From Flammulina velutipes (taxonomy: Eukaryota; Basidiomycota; Agaricomycetes; Agaricales; Physalacriaceae), in assembly GCA_011800155.1 (NCBI GenBank), contig CM022373.1:2480001-2544000 (forward strand): a stretch of DNA of 64,000 nt, given 5' to 3'. The notes beneath the pieces were generated by a model. That model worked only from the letters and a program-made list of their open reading frames with translations. It had not been told where the DNA came from and made no database searches. Numbering within the stretch: the first letter of the stretch is position 1; the number at the start of each line of letters is the position of its first letter. Below are positions 11,825-23,219 of the stretch, in pieces. The position numbers and the translations under genes were made by a program.

Positions 11825-13136
11825 TTATGCCTGCCTGCCTAGCAACGCGCGGAGCGGGGAGAAGGGTATGAAATCTTCATGCGCAGCTCCCGCACGCACC
11901 TGGACATCAATAAACGGAACTGCCGTTAGACTAAACCAAAAGGCCACCCAAAGATATCCTATCACTCGATTGATGTAGAAGCCAAAGGAAAGGCCAAGTT
12001 TACCCGCTGTGTAAACAGCAAGCTTCTCGAGCGTAATTCCTGCTATCTGGGCCACGAAGAATGGCATCGACGTTCCGAAGTGATGTGGGCCGACAGACAC
12101 AACATCGCCGCCTGAGTGTTGAAAAGCCGAAACTGCAAAGGCTACGACCAAGAGCGTGATATATGCTGGTATGGATCGATTCTTGAAGCCCAGTGTGCGA
12201 GATGTGGCTTGCCCGAAGCCAGTGACATACTGAAAGCAAGTCAAGACATTGATCACGAGCGAGGGATGTAACTTACTCTTGTCAAGCCTTGGTGCCAAGT
12301 ACGTCTACAGAAAAGTTCGCATTCATCGTCAATTACACAGACTTATAGGATGAATCTCACCCCCAAAAGCCAGCAACGGTGTAAGCTTCAAAGACTGTCC
12401 CAAAATAATCTGGCCATTCATCCGGTTCTTGCAGATGAGTAACGACTGCCAGAACTGCACAGAAGTTGTATGATAATCCATCCCATGCCAGTCATGACAA
12501 CACCCGCGGTCATTAGGATACCAAGCGAGCGGAATACGAAGCTCTGCGAGGCGAATGACTTTGTCGCGCTGGGAGAAAATACGTCTGGATGGAACGCTAT
12601 AGCTGCTTGTGCCACGTCCAAGAACAGAATGCTGCCCAGCACTCGGAAGGTACGCGTTAAGACGAACATCCGCCGTGAATTCTCTTGCGTAATAGGAGGA
12701 ACCTACTTGATCTAGAGCGTTCAAGTAAGGCCACTGAAACGAAGCAGTAAAGGAAAAGACAAACCCGATAGTTCCATCCTACACCTCGAACAGTGACCTT
12801 TACACAAAAGCACCAGTAGACCCTATACCAATATGGGTATTGCGTAGGATGAATTTTATCAGACCGATGACGATAATCCTGCAGAGGGTTGACGACGAAA
12901 AGGAGGTGTAGATCCATCAGCCAAAACTCTGCCAACGTGCACCCCAACATATAATTCATCCTGGGACCGCCCGCCGTGGTGCGAAATCCAACCAAAGTCG
13001 TGCATGTCAACATAACCATAAAGACGGCGCGCCATCGTTTGGCGGGGTTCGCTGCAAGAACTGCGGCGAGGAGTAAATTTGGTAGTAGAATGACAGAGAG
13101 CACGAAGACGAAGTTGAACGGAGGTCTCGAGTCCAT
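11825..13136 (-). CDS. Wax-synthase-like acyltransferase (MBOAT_2), copy 1, frame break
   Basis: First of three tandem paralogues. The start MDSRPPFNFVFVLSV aligns with the starts of copies 2 and 3. Multi-pass membrane protein with the family blocks NPAKRWRAVFM, DYRHRSDKIHPTQYPYWYR, EWPDYFG, and the His-containing HSGGDVVSVG near the C-terminus. MBOAT-type wax synthases transfer acyl groups to lipid or terpenoid alcohols in the ER. Compared with copies 2 and 3, the second long exon changes reading frame around 12,455-12,510: upstream frame GILMTAGVVMTGM, downstream frame LAVVTHLQEPDEWPDYFG. Either an extra 49-bp intron with a weak donor is used, or this copy is a pseudogene. The other exons are open. 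Confidence 0.7.
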
Positions 13137-13295
13137 TGCCAAGGACTGCATAGTTCACAGTATTGACGAAGGAGGGCACAGTTATGCGTCCGTTGGGAGG
13201 ACCATCTTAGACGTAAGCTGTTCTCGCCTCCACACTTCGCTAGCCTGTCACAATCAGCGGGCAAATGCCACGTCTAGTATAGATATCAACACGTC

Positions 13296-14605
13296 TTATA
13301 CGGACACGCCACACGCACTAAGGAGCAACCCAATCGGCGAGAAAGGGAGGAAGCCCTCATCCGCTACCCCAGTTTCAATCTGAGCCGACATAAATTCGCT
13401 CGCAGTGAAGTAGAACCACACTATCACCCAACAAAATCCGATAGCGCGTCCGCCTGGTATCGTCCAGTTCAGTCGTTTCGCGGTGTATATCACTGACTGT
13501 TCGAGAGCGATGCCAAACGCTTGGATCTGGAAGATAAATAGCGAGGATCCAAGACGCCGTAAGCCGAACATGGCGTCTCCCCCACAATGCAAGAGACCAG
13601 ATACTCCGAATCCAACGACTAAAAGGACGACGTAATACAGAACTGATCCTCGCTGGAATCCAAAGCCACGGGCCGCCGCTCGTCCGTAGCCTATGACATG
13701 CTGCCGAACCAAAATATGAGCAAAGGACCCCTCTCTGAGGAAAGAGCAGCTTACTCTGCTTAACATTTGATGCCAGAGGTTACTACAAACAACACTCAGT
13801 AAAGCTTTGGGTGATACTTCACATTGTTACTCACCCCCAAAATGTGGATATCTTATACGCATCCGTGATACTCCCAAAGCAATCCGGCCATCCCATGGGA
13901 CTGGACAGACCACTGCCGACAGCCAAGAGGGAAAGCGTGTTGTAGAACATGCTGATGACACTTATCGAGATAGTATACATCCCGAAAAGACAGATGCATC
14001 TCCAAGTAAATGGCTGAGATGACATCCTAATTGTTGCTTGGGACGTGAAAATCTCGGAATGACGAGACATGAAGATATGCGCAACGTCCAGGTAGAGCCC
14101 GCACGCTACGACGCGCCAGAGACGCATTATCAGAAAGTTTCGGCGCGACGGGGATGGATAGGATACCCGTAGATGTTTGTGCTTCGGAAGATATGTGAGT
14201 GCCCTTAACCAGTTTGAATAGCGAAGGCTAACGTACTGCATGACTCCAGCCAATCTCCCTTGAACTTCCCATGAGACAAAAACACCAGTAAATCCTATAC
14301 CACAGCGGGTAGCTCATTGGGTCGACCTTGTCCGTGCGATGTCGACTCTTTGTGATGTCCATCAAGAAAAGGAGTTGAAAACTCGTTAGCCACTGTTGTG
14401 CCAACATGCACCCGAGGATATAATCAACCTGGATGAGTCCAGTCGTCGAGTTGAATCCAAGGTAGGTTGCCCAGGATAGTCCCGCCATAAAGATAGCCCG
14501 CCATGGTTTGGAGAGGTTGAGGGCCATGAGGAGAACTAAGAGTGCATTGGGAACGGCCAAAATGAGGATGGGATCGAATTTTTGCTTGTCACTGAGGTGG
14601 TTCAT
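13296..14605 (-). CDS. Wax-synthase-like acyltransferase (MBOAT_2), copy 2
   Basis: About 370 residues in four exons; starts at MNHLSDKQKFDPIL, ends ACGVSV at 13296. Family blocks: NLSKPWRAIFMAGLSW, DITKSRHRTDKVDPMSYPLW, GWPDCFGS, NLWHQML, and LLHCGGDAMFGLRR, which holds the presumed active-site His. Several hydrophobic helices indicate an integral ER membrane enzyme. It is much closer to copy 3 than to copy 1, so these two derive from a more recent duplication. All exons are open. The stop lies about 160 bp upstream of the start of copy 1. Its 5' flank has an inverted-repeat element also found upstream of copy 3. Acyl acceptor unknown; no terpene synthase or P450 is in the window. Confidence 0.85.
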
Positions 14606-14700
14606 TGTTACGCTTGAAGACGAGCGCGTATGGGAGAGTTGGCATGGCTCGTTTGAGGTTATGTAGAGATTCCGAAAGTTGAACCTGCACTAATCTTTTG

Positions 14701-14716
14701 CGTCGGAGCGCGACCC
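14701..14716 (-). promoter_or_regulatory. GTCG-N5-CGAC element upstream of copy 2
   Basis: cgtcggagcgcgaccc, centred about 100 bp upstream of the copy-2 start. It matches 15 of 16 bases of the element at 18150-18165 upstream of copy 3 and contains an inverted repeat GTCG-N5-CGAC, the kind of site a dimeric zinc-cluster regulator could bind. It could also be mere residual homology from duplication. Confidence 0.4.
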
Positions 14717-15341
14717 GACGGCGACATTTTGGACGTTTTAAGTACACGGTTTGCATTGAACCTGTCAGCCTGACTATGTCGTTGCGACGATGACAGTGCG
14801 ACGGGGCCGCCCTCACATACGTTGAGGTTATACAGCGGAATGCTGGCAATTTCTGCGGTGCGGGTTGAGGAGGGGATTGCATTTGAAGCTTCCTGGGATT
14901 TTCTGTTTTCTTTGACCTTTCAAGCATTGTGTTGTAAACTGTCTATATGGCAGGTACTTACGGTTATGCCCTGGCTAGCGAAGTTCCGATGACCGAGGCA
15001 GTAGACCAGAGAAATTGTGTTCCATAGGCTGCTAGCCACGCGTTCACAATCAATTATGTTCGCGCCGGTGCTGTAACAAGGCGATGCGCTGCATCATACC
15101 ATCGCGATAGAAGAGCTCGATGGAAGAAACCGGGGCGCCTATGATAGAAATGCGAGTCATTCAGATCCGAGCGCGTTCCAATTGGATCCGGAGGCATAGC
15201 AGAGCAGTACAATTGTCCAATTCAGTTGAAGGCGCCGATCCGAAGGCGGTAGAAGATCATCGGGATTTTCCGAAAAGGATGCATTTAAAAATACACGGAA
15301 CACAAACACAAATACGACATGAATTTTTACTTGCCGCCACC
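14717..15341. other. Intergenic
   Basis: Apart from upstream sequence of acyltransferase copy 2, no supported gene is seen. A minus-strand 112-codon frame (14589-14927) overlaps the copy-2 start, lacks a recognisable domain and is not annotated. Confidence 0.5.
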
Positions 15342-15970
15342 ATGACAGAATACGACTTTAGTCCCGGGGCTGTCTCTCGATACCAGGAAAAGCAGCGTGG
15401 AATCAGCAGATGGGTACAGGAAACCCAACGACATATCCCGCCCAATCCAATTCAGCCTCCTCGCCGGTCTAATACTTATAATGGTGGCGGCACTCATATA
15501 CGGTCCTCTTCTTCTGCGTCACGACAAACGACTGGCTCTAGACCTCGTGCTCATCGCTCTAAAACGGATACCCAGCATTCTTCCTCGCATAGGACGCACT
15601 CCCGCCAGCCAACGCGGTCCTACACGACGCCCATGCCTTCTGCACGTGTTGTGGCTGCTCCAGCTCCACAGCCCCAAGTTTACTTCCAGCCGCCTCAGGC
15701 GCACCAGCAGCGTATCGCATCGGTACGTTTTTTTTTACCACCTTGTTCGTTGTGTTTGCTGACTTCCCCTTGTTACAGCCGGTATACCAGACCTACTACC
15801 CGCAACAGCCACAGCAGCAACAACAATACTTTTTCCCACCGCCGCCGCAAAAGAAGGGTGTCGTCACCCGCCTTATGGAGTTCATAGGCGTCAACACCAC
15901 CCAGCCCGTTCGATCGACTTCGCGGCGTTCGAGCAGGAGCGGTAAAAGTAAGCGGAGATATTCTTATTGA
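15342..15970 (+). CDS. Small low-complexity basic protein, unknown
   Basis: Two exons (15342-15722, 15779-15970) give 190 residues. The start is supported by a strong Kozak context (gccgccaccatgaca). Sequence: MTEYDFSPGAVSRYQEKQRG, a helical WVQETQRHIP segment, a long Ser/Arg/Thr/His-rich disordered stretch, a Gln/Pro/Tyr-rich stretch, then VVTRLMEFIGVN and an Arg/Ser-rich tail (RSTSRRSSRSGKSKRRYSY). No domain recognised. It sits on the plus strand between the two most similar acyltransferase copies, so it interrupts the tandem array. Probably an intrinsically disordered, possibly nuclear or RNA-associated protein; this is inferred from composition only. Confidence 0.75.
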
Positions 15971-16419
15971 GGTATGTCCGTGGTCACCTCTAACGGGTTA
16001 TCGTACTGATGATGGACGTTGGACAGAGTGCATTTTCTTTTCTTTTTCATGCCTGATGATGACCAACGACACCATACGATACCTAATACTCGCACGGACT
16101 ATTCCACTGGACACTTTATACCCAGCATGTAGATGAACGCCCCTAGTAATGTCATTTTCGAAGAGATAGCCAACAGCTACATAGTACATACCTTTAATAG
16201 ACACATGTTTACGATTTTGACGAGTTTTACCGAAGCGAGGAAGTCGACGGCGCCAGTTCAATTGATAAAAACGGTCAGCTTGGGTATACGTAGATCATGC
16301 ATCATGGTGCGAGAAAGAAGACAATCCTCAAAAAGGAAACCGGTGGCGGGCGCGCACATACTTGAACGGCTTAGCTTGGACTTAGCCTGAAAATGGAGCA
16401 TTAATTACAAAGCGACGAC

Positions 16420-16715
16420 AAACCACCCCGAACATTGAGTGACCTCACAGAAGCACCAGTATACTCTATGGTAATATTGAGTACGATAGACCTTGGCAGA
16501 TCGAATTTGACAGTCCTGGAAAGGTTTTACCACCGTGAACAGTAGATCCTCCGACAACCGAAATTGTGCAAAGAAACCTAGTCATAGGGAGGGTCCATCG
16601 TTTGAATTACAGGTATATAATCCCGCCGTGCACGTAAGCCGTTCTCGCATCCACATTTCGCTAGCATTTCAGAATCGACACGGATTAATAACACATCATT
16701 ACAAAAAAACATGCT
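16420..16715 (-). pseudogene. Decayed wax-synthase-like fragment (fourth copy)
   Basis: The stretch 16440-16600 resembles the copy-1 region around 12,795-12,960 at nucleotide level (agaagcaccagt, the YRVYWCF-encoding block, then agtagatcc), but with stops and gaps. The stretch 16625-16670 resembles 13,203-13,250 (acgtaagc-gttctcgc-tccaca-ttcgctagc), which lies upstream of copy 1 and just beyond the end of copy 2. So a remnant of another unit, with an internal deletion, sits directly downstream of copy 3. No intact frame remains. Confidence 0.6.
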
Positions 16716-18031
16716 TCATACGGACACGCCACACGCACTAAAGAGCGCCCCGATCGGCGAGAAAGGGAGGAAAGCCCCATCCGCCACCCCATTCTCAATC
16801 TGATCAGAGATAAACCCGATTGCGGTGAAGTAGAACCACAGTATCACCCAACAAAATCCGACAACACGTACGCCTGGTATAGACCAGTTTAGCTGTTTCG
16901 CGGCATATAGCACTGATTGTTCGAGAGCGATGCCAAAGGCTTGGATCTGGAAGATGAATAGTGATGATCCAAGACGCCGCAAGCCGAACATGGCGTCTCC
17001 TCCACAATGCAAGAGGCCAGAGACTGCGAATCCAACGACTAGAAGGACGACGTAATATGGGATAGAGCCTCGCTTGAGCCCTAAACCATGGGCCGCCGCT
17101 CGTCCGTAACCTATAACATGCTGCGTAGTATGAGTAAAGGCCTTTTCTACGGTAAGAAAAACTCACTCTGCTAATCATCTGATGCCAGAGTTTACTAAAG
17201 CGAAGGCTCAGTAAAGTCTTGAGTGACACTACGCATTGATTCGCTTACCCCCAGAACCCGGATATTGTATACGCATCGGCGATACTCCCAAAGCAATCTG
17301 GCCATTCTACGGGACTATAGAGATGACTGCCAACACCGAGGAGGGCCAAGGTGTTGTAGAACATACTGATTCCAGTTATCGCAATTGTGGACGTTCCGAA
17401 AAGACAGAGACATTTCCAGTAGAACGGCTGCGCGGGGAGCCTAATTGTTGCGTTGGAAGTGAAGATGTCGGGAAAATAGGATACGAAGAGATGTGCTGCG
17501 TCAAGGTAGAGCGCGCACGCTACGACGCGCCCGAGACGCGTTATAAGGAATTTGGAGCGCGACGCGGACGGATAGGATACCTGTAGATGTTTTGTCTGCA
17601 GAGAATACGTCAGCCTCCTTGACCCAGTTAAGTGATGGAGAGGGACGTATACTTACTGCGTCTACATGTGTCCAGCCTATCCCTCTCAAACTTCCCCTGA
17701 TGCAAAAGCACCAGTAAACCCTATACCACAACGGATAACTCATGGGGTCAACCTTGTCCGTGCGATGTCGACTCTTTGTGATGTCCATCAGAAAAAGGAG
17801 CTGAAAACTGGCCAGCCACTGCTCCGCCAAGATGCATCCGACGATATAGTCCACCTGGACGTGTCCAGTCGTCGAGCTGAACCCAAGGTAGGTCACCCAC
17901 GATATGCCCCCCATGAAGAGAGCCCGCCATGGTTTGGAGAGGTTGAGGGCCATGAAGACCCCCAAGAGCGAGCTGGGAATGCCCAGGAAAAGGACGGGGT
18001 CGAAGTTTGGCTTTTTGGCGAGGGTATCCAT
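16716..18031 (-). CDS. Wax-synthase-like acyltransferase (MBOAT_2), copy 3
   Basis: About 370 residues, start MDTLAKKPNFDPVLFLG at 18031, end ACGVSV at 16716. Exon 2 translates without interruption (KHLQVSYPSASRSKFLITRL to EWPDCFGSIADAYTISGFWG). The same blocks as copy 2 are present: NLSKPWRALFMGGISW, SRHRTDKVDPMSYPLWYR, KLWHQMISR, and LLHCGGDAMFGLRR with the presumed catalytic His. Multi-pass ER membrane acyltransferase expected; substrate unknown. The last exon is nearly identical to that of copy 2, which suggests recent duplication or gene conversion. The 5' flank carries the shared GTCG-N5-CGAC element. The next gene downstream of its promoter is divergent. Confidence 0.87.
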
Positions 18032-18149
18032 TTTTACGCGTGAAGACGAGGACGTGCTATTTTATGGGGGGAGAGACCAAATTTGACCGTGACATTCGAG
18101 GTCAAAGCCCGAAAAATTTGAAACGTCAATTTGCAGATTGTGCCGGCTA

Positions 18150-18165
18150 CGTCGGAGCACGACCC
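18150..18165 (-). promoter_or_regulatory. GTCG-N5-CGAC element upstream of copy 3
   Basis: cgtcggagcacgaccc, about 120-135 bp upstream of the copy-3 start; one mismatch to the element upstream of copy 2 at a similar distance from the ATG. Shared position supports either a regulatory site or duplicated promoter sequence. Confidence 0.4.
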
Positions 18166-18344
18166 CGAGATTCCAAGACGTTGGAGACGTTAAGCTTGCG
18201 AATATTTGACCGAGATATACCATCTGGAAGCGTAGGAACGTCTGTAAAAGAATATGTTGTGGTGGCGCAGGGTGGCTGTCAGTGGTGGCGGAAACGATGT
18301 CAATTCTCAAAAAGGCAATCGGCGCAACTTTCCCTCTTGCCACC

Positions 18345-19949
18345 ATGATGTCCCGTCTCAAATTGAAGCGCGCGGTCTCTTCAACGGCCGACGTTCCAGT
18401 CAAGAAAACTCGTATGCCAGCGCCTGTCTTTCTCGAAACTCCTCATCCAACGCTCGAATCGTCTACACTAACGTACAAGCTCCCATCTTCGCTCGGAAAA
18501 TACGAAACACCTCGCGATTTCTCACCTGTGCCAATCTCGAGCTCTCAACGACTCAAGGAGAACAGAGCAAAGCCTCCGAAGAGAACATATGGCAAGTACG
18601 GCAAGCCCTCGAAGAAGACTGTTCTGGAGAGCCCGTTTGGATCGCTGTCTTCGCCGGAGAAAGAAAGAGAGCAAGGCAATGGAAGAGCGTCGGGCCTTTT
18701 CGTTGGATCGTTACCCGACAATACTGCACCTCTCGCTCTCGGTGGACCGCTCTCGTCGTTGCCTCTTCCTCTCGCCTCTGCCCCATCTTCGCCCAACCGT
18801 CGGGCCCAAAACACGCACATCGAATTCGATCTATTCTCTCCTGCTCGCAACGTCGACTTTAACCGACCACCCAGCCAGCTATCGCTGTACGACTACAATG
18901 CTTGCGCATTCGATGCTGATCTTCCTGCTCTCTTCCAGAGTACACCTCGAAATTCGACGACTGGTTATGATACCGAATCGGACGACGAAGACATGAAGCT
19001 GGGCTCGTTCGCGAACTTTCGGGGAGGATACGAGACGCCGGATATGGGAGACGATTCTGACTGGACGAGTGACTCGTTAATCTCCCCGCCTCGGAAGGAC
19101 AAGGACGTGGATATGCTCCCTCCTCCAAGTCCTCAAGTCTTGGAAAACCTTTTTGACAGCCTTATCCTCATGCGTACGTTGTTTCTGAACGCATATATTT
19201 GTTTCTGAACAATACCAGCTTCTTCTCCTCTTCGCACTCGCTCTCTCGACTCTGCTCTCAAAGACAAAGACTCAATTCTAGACACGACTGACGAAAGTGA
19301 TACAAGTTTACTCGCTCCTGCTCTTCCCATCACTCGCACTAGGAGCGGAACTGTCACTGGACGCGCGCGGAGCGGGACTATCAAAAGTGGCGCTGGCGCT
19401 ACCATTGTTTTGGGAACTGGAGTTCGGGCTCCTCCAACGCGTACAAGGAGCGGGACGGTCGTTCAAGGTGTTTCCCTTCCGCCTGGCAGGACTCGGAGCG
19501 GGAGTATCGTTGCTGCTGGGGCTGGCCCACCTGGGAGAGCTCGAAGTGGAAGCATCGTCGCGCCGACTGGCAGAGTCCGTAGTGGCAGTATCATCGCCCC
19601 TCCGCCAGCACTGGTTGCCCCTGCGATGGGTCGAGTACGCAGTGGCAGTATCATCGCTCCGCCTGGCCGTGCGAGAAGCGCGAGTATCGTTGGGAGAACT
19701 AGGAGCGGGAGTGTCACTGCGGTACCCATCGCTATACCTGGACGTGCGAGGAATAGTGGGCGTATGCCGGAGCTGGATGAAGATAGCCCGGACGAGTTGG
19801 ATATCCTTGCGCAGGAGCCGAAGATGGTTAGCTCAGTCAAGGGCAAGGCGAAGAAGTTGAAGGGTAGAATGAAGCGTTCTATGCAGGATGAGCCTTCGGA
19901 CGAGGAGATCGACGACGACGAGCTTTTGTTGATGGCTTGGAGCGTGTAG
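18345..19949 (+). CDS. Disordered protein with RxRSG[S/T][I/V] repeat array
   Basis: Two exons (18345-19173, 19219-19949) give 519 residues. The start has a Kozak match (gccaccatgatg); protein begins MMSRLKLKRAVSS. The first half is Ser/Pro-rich with acidic patches (DTESDDEDMKLGSF, DMGDDSDWTSDS). The second half holds about ten degenerate copies of R-x-R-S-G-[ST]-[IV] spaced by Gly/Pro/Ala linkers (RTRSGTV, RARSGTI, RTRSGSI, RARSGSI, RVRSGSI twice, and so on), ending near RARNSG. Each unit is a basophilic kinase consensus (R-x-x-S) and could be a 14-3-3 docking site once phosphorylated. The C-terminus is acidic and ends LLLMAWSV. No catalytic domain. Likely a multisite-phosphorylated scaffold or regulator; function unknown. 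Confidence 0.8.
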
Positions 19950-20727
19950 AGTGTGGATCTGGTTTCTGTTTTGTGTGCTAGTTTGTTTTTCGTCGGACGT
20001 TTGACTGTTACCACTTGTTGGACTCTGTGTTGTACTCATCGTATTGCTACTTCCTGGACTATAATTACTTACCTTGTATTCACTACCATGATTAACCCTT
20101 GTCACCCTTTGTCACCGCGATACTACGATCACATGAGTAAATCCGACATCTTTGATGGCTTCCCTTTCAATTTGACCGCCATCACCACTTGACGAACGTC
20201 GTCTCGTTTTGCCGGAATATCACCATGCAACGAAACGACAACACCTATGAGCCTTTTGGACTGCCTTAAACCTCTGTCACTCGGTTTACTTGCGGTGACA
20301 TCCTAGTAAGCGCAGCCGGGAGTCGACGATCTCCACCTTTTGCAATTGCACTGCTCTTTAGCCTGCCCTGTTCGCATCTCTCTCACCTAAGTGTGCAGAC
20401 TACCTCAGACCGGTGAGTGTTTATCAAAGTCCAGGTAACACCACTCATTCAAGCATTCTTCCAGGCTGTTGAATTAGAGCTTCATCCATCTCAATGCTCA
20501 GTACATACTCACTCACCGCCGATCTGCAAGTACTCACTGGAATTGGATCCCGAGTATATCGACAAAATTGCTGTCCCATCTGACAAACAACGACGACGTA
20601 GGCTATGCGTGCAGAGTCGTATCCAAGTACGCATAGTCTACTATAATCTTCTACTTAATCCCCTATTTTGCTTGCCAATAGGAAGTATCCCTTGAATTAA
20701 CAGGCTGGTCCTCATATCCGCCTCTCA
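19950..20727. other. Intergenic, no gene seen
   Basis: Between two same-strand genes. Short frames only; no domain, RNA gene or repeat recognised. Confidence 0.55.
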
Positions 20728-22160
20728 ATGTTGAACAGTTCGAATTACCGGCGCTGTCTCCCAAGTACCCTCAAATTGTTCTTCTGTCTTCGCGTCTTCC
20801 TCTTCATCCGAATCGGTGTCAATGCGCTGTACGTCGGCTCGTTCTCATCATCGTTCTCGCTATATTTACGTTACATTCTCTTCCCAGCCCATTCGAATCG
20901 TCGGTTCCTCCAAATAGTAGCCTCACCCTCGGACTCGTCCAGCGCCAGGAACAACGTATCATCAACGGAAAGCCATACGACGTCGAGCGCCTCTCACCCC
21001 TCGACCAAGGCCACTTCTCCGAAGCCTTCCAAATATCTGATGGATTCCCGTCCTCCCCCGACCCCAACGCGAAGCGGATCCCCGCCATCCTCAAAATCAC
21101 CAAAGTCAGACTTGAACCCAATGCGGACCCGGACGATTCGGATGAATATGAGTACGCTGAGTCGGAGATGATGGGAAGTACGGAGATTGAGGTCGAGTAT
21201 TTGCAGAGGGTGAGTCCAAAATGCTCCATGTTCTATGTCTACCTCATCGATGATAGCCCTCCATTGATTTGTACCTCCACTCCGAATGGGTGTCTAAATC
21301 CCGAGCTCAAAAACTTGGCGCTTCCTACATCGTCGTAAAGGACGTCACCAAGCTGGATGAACCATTCATCCCACTATACGACATATACCTCCAAAACAAG
21401 AACCTCAAGGCGAAGGACGTTACCAAGAAAGCTTTGGATACGACTTTAGAGACGCTGGTGTGGTACGCCGAGAAGGAGAAGCTGCTGTGTGTCCTACTGT
21501 CAATATGAGTATCAGCTCAAATACTGACTTGGGTTGGCAGCTATCACGACAATCATCAGCGCAATATCTACTTCCTCAACACGTTGGAGAAAGCCATGCC
21601 CATCGATTGGGGGGCAATGGGCGTGCAGGCGCCAGGAGTAGAAGGACTCGGGCACCTGGATAGTCGGCCTGCGGAACAGCAGAAACGCATTCGGACCTTC
21701 ATACAGACTCTGCGAGGCGTGCTAAAGGATACTTATTCCATTGGAGCACTGGAGGATCACCTCTTTCGTCACGGTCAAGATCTCAGGGAGTGAGTGACGG
21801 TGCGAACGAGTCCAGATGTGAACACTGACATGGTCATTTGTATTCTAGGGGCGACAGGGACCGGACTGAAACGTTCATGGGGAAAGACTATGAGCTTGAG
21901 CGCCTCGATATAAGCGAGGGGTCTAAAACCTTTAGGATCAAGGACGTCGGTGGGTACAACGGTCAGCCTGCCTTGATGAGAGTCGTCATCGGAGAGAGAG
22001 TGGGTAAAGCTTTAGAAGCCAAGCTCAAGAAGGTGGGGGAGCTACATCAAGCGTTTGATATGCAACAACTAATCTGACTTCATAGGAGGGACGTTTCTTG
22101 GCATCTGAAATGAAGAACGACGAATCGGACCGTTATGCTATTGTCATGAAAAACAACTAG
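20728..22160 (+). CDS. Kinase-like protein with signal sequence, copy 1
   Basis: Six exons (20728-20828, 20888-21209, 21257-21486, 21541-21789, 21849-22032, 22086-22160) give 386 residues; all phases agree. The N-terminus is a hydrophobic leader (LKLFFCLRVFLFIRIGVNA), predicting ER targeting, as signal peptide or anchor. The body has protein-kinase-fold hallmarks: a Lys strand (RIPAILKITKV), an acidic helix (YEYAESEMMGSTEIEVEY), a catalytic loop HDNHQRNIYF (D, H, N as in APH-type kinases) and IDWG in place of DFG. So the nucleotide- and metal-binding residues seem intact. It is paralogous to the next gene, 1.06 kb downstream on the same strand, with matching introns. Substrate unknown; I cannot assign it to a named Pfam family. 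Confidence 0.8.
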
Positions 22161-23219
22161 ACTCGGGGACTGGATGGTAAAGGTGGATTCATGCTCGCGG
22201 CGAAGCAAAAGGAGCTAGAAGGTATCTTAAACACACTAATAGGATTGTACAAAATGTATCTTAATATCTACATAATTGGCATACATGTGGCACAGAAAAT
22301 GGATGAAGATAGTTCTTGAGAAATGTGTATCTTTGGCACGTGTTCACGGAGGAATGGCTTGAACTTCTCATTGACATTGACCACTACCACCTCTACCGCT
22401 ACTGGGCGTCTCGTTTGACTAAAATGCCTTCTTGAGTAACAAGAGAATGCCTTTACTACCACGCCCCCTTAAGTACCAGCGAGTCTCCTCAATATCCACT
22501 ACTACTATTAACCTGATCACCGTCGCATTCGAGAAATGCGAATGCCAATGGTAGAAGTATCCTTGACACGTGGTCGCGTAGTCAATGCCAAACAATGTGG
22601 CTTATTGTTTAACCTTCTCGTTGACAATGACCACCACCACCACTCCCGCTGTTCGTCACCGGCACCTTGAGCGTCACCCCGCCGTAACAAGAGAATGCAT
22701 CTGCGACCTCGCTCATTACACAGCATCATCGAACCAGCAGATCTCAGACCTTGGCCCTCTAAATACTACTGACTACGAACGAAGGCAATGTCCCATACCA
22801 TACCTACCGGGTAGCCTATGCCTGTCTCTTGAGAAACCCAGTAACTCACAACCATAGCACTCATCTTCGTTTCACTCAGGCTAAAAATGAACAACTTGAC
22901 TACTTCGCCGTTTACTACTAGTACTCGCTACTCGCCTATGCACCGCCCCCGCAAGTCCCTCTTGATTGCCTGACTGGCAACCTATTCAATTGCCTTTGTG
23001 CCACCATCATGTCGATGCGCAGGTAAAGCTAAACAACATGGCAACTGGCCATTTGTTAGCTTCAAAGCTACTACTGGTAATACCTGTCCTACGACCGCCA
23101 GCAAGAAACCTCCGGAGAGGCTCAGGCTATGTCTTGCAGGACGTACTTAAGTCACTGGGAGCTGGCTGGAGGGTGGTATCACAAACGAGGCTGGTTCTCG
23201 TTCTCTCTTCTCAAAGGCA
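22161..23219. other. Intergenic with diverged direct repeat
   Basis: No gene seen. Two segments (about 22335-22455 and 22565-22700) are related: both carry a CACGTG-like start, then ACTTCTCATTGACATTGACC against ACCTTCTCGTTGACAATGACC-type sequence, and both contain taacaagagaatgc. Composition is CA/CC-rich. Confidence 0.5.

Noticed and set aside
14589..14927. 112-codon minus-strand frame upstream of acyltransferase copy 2
   Set aside because: Overlaps the copy-2 start region, has no domain, and contains the promoter element shared with copy 3.
11825..18031. Terpenoid or polyketide biosynthetic cluster
   Set aside because: Tandem acyltransferases hint at it, but no terpene synthase, PKS, P450 or cluster regulator is in the window.
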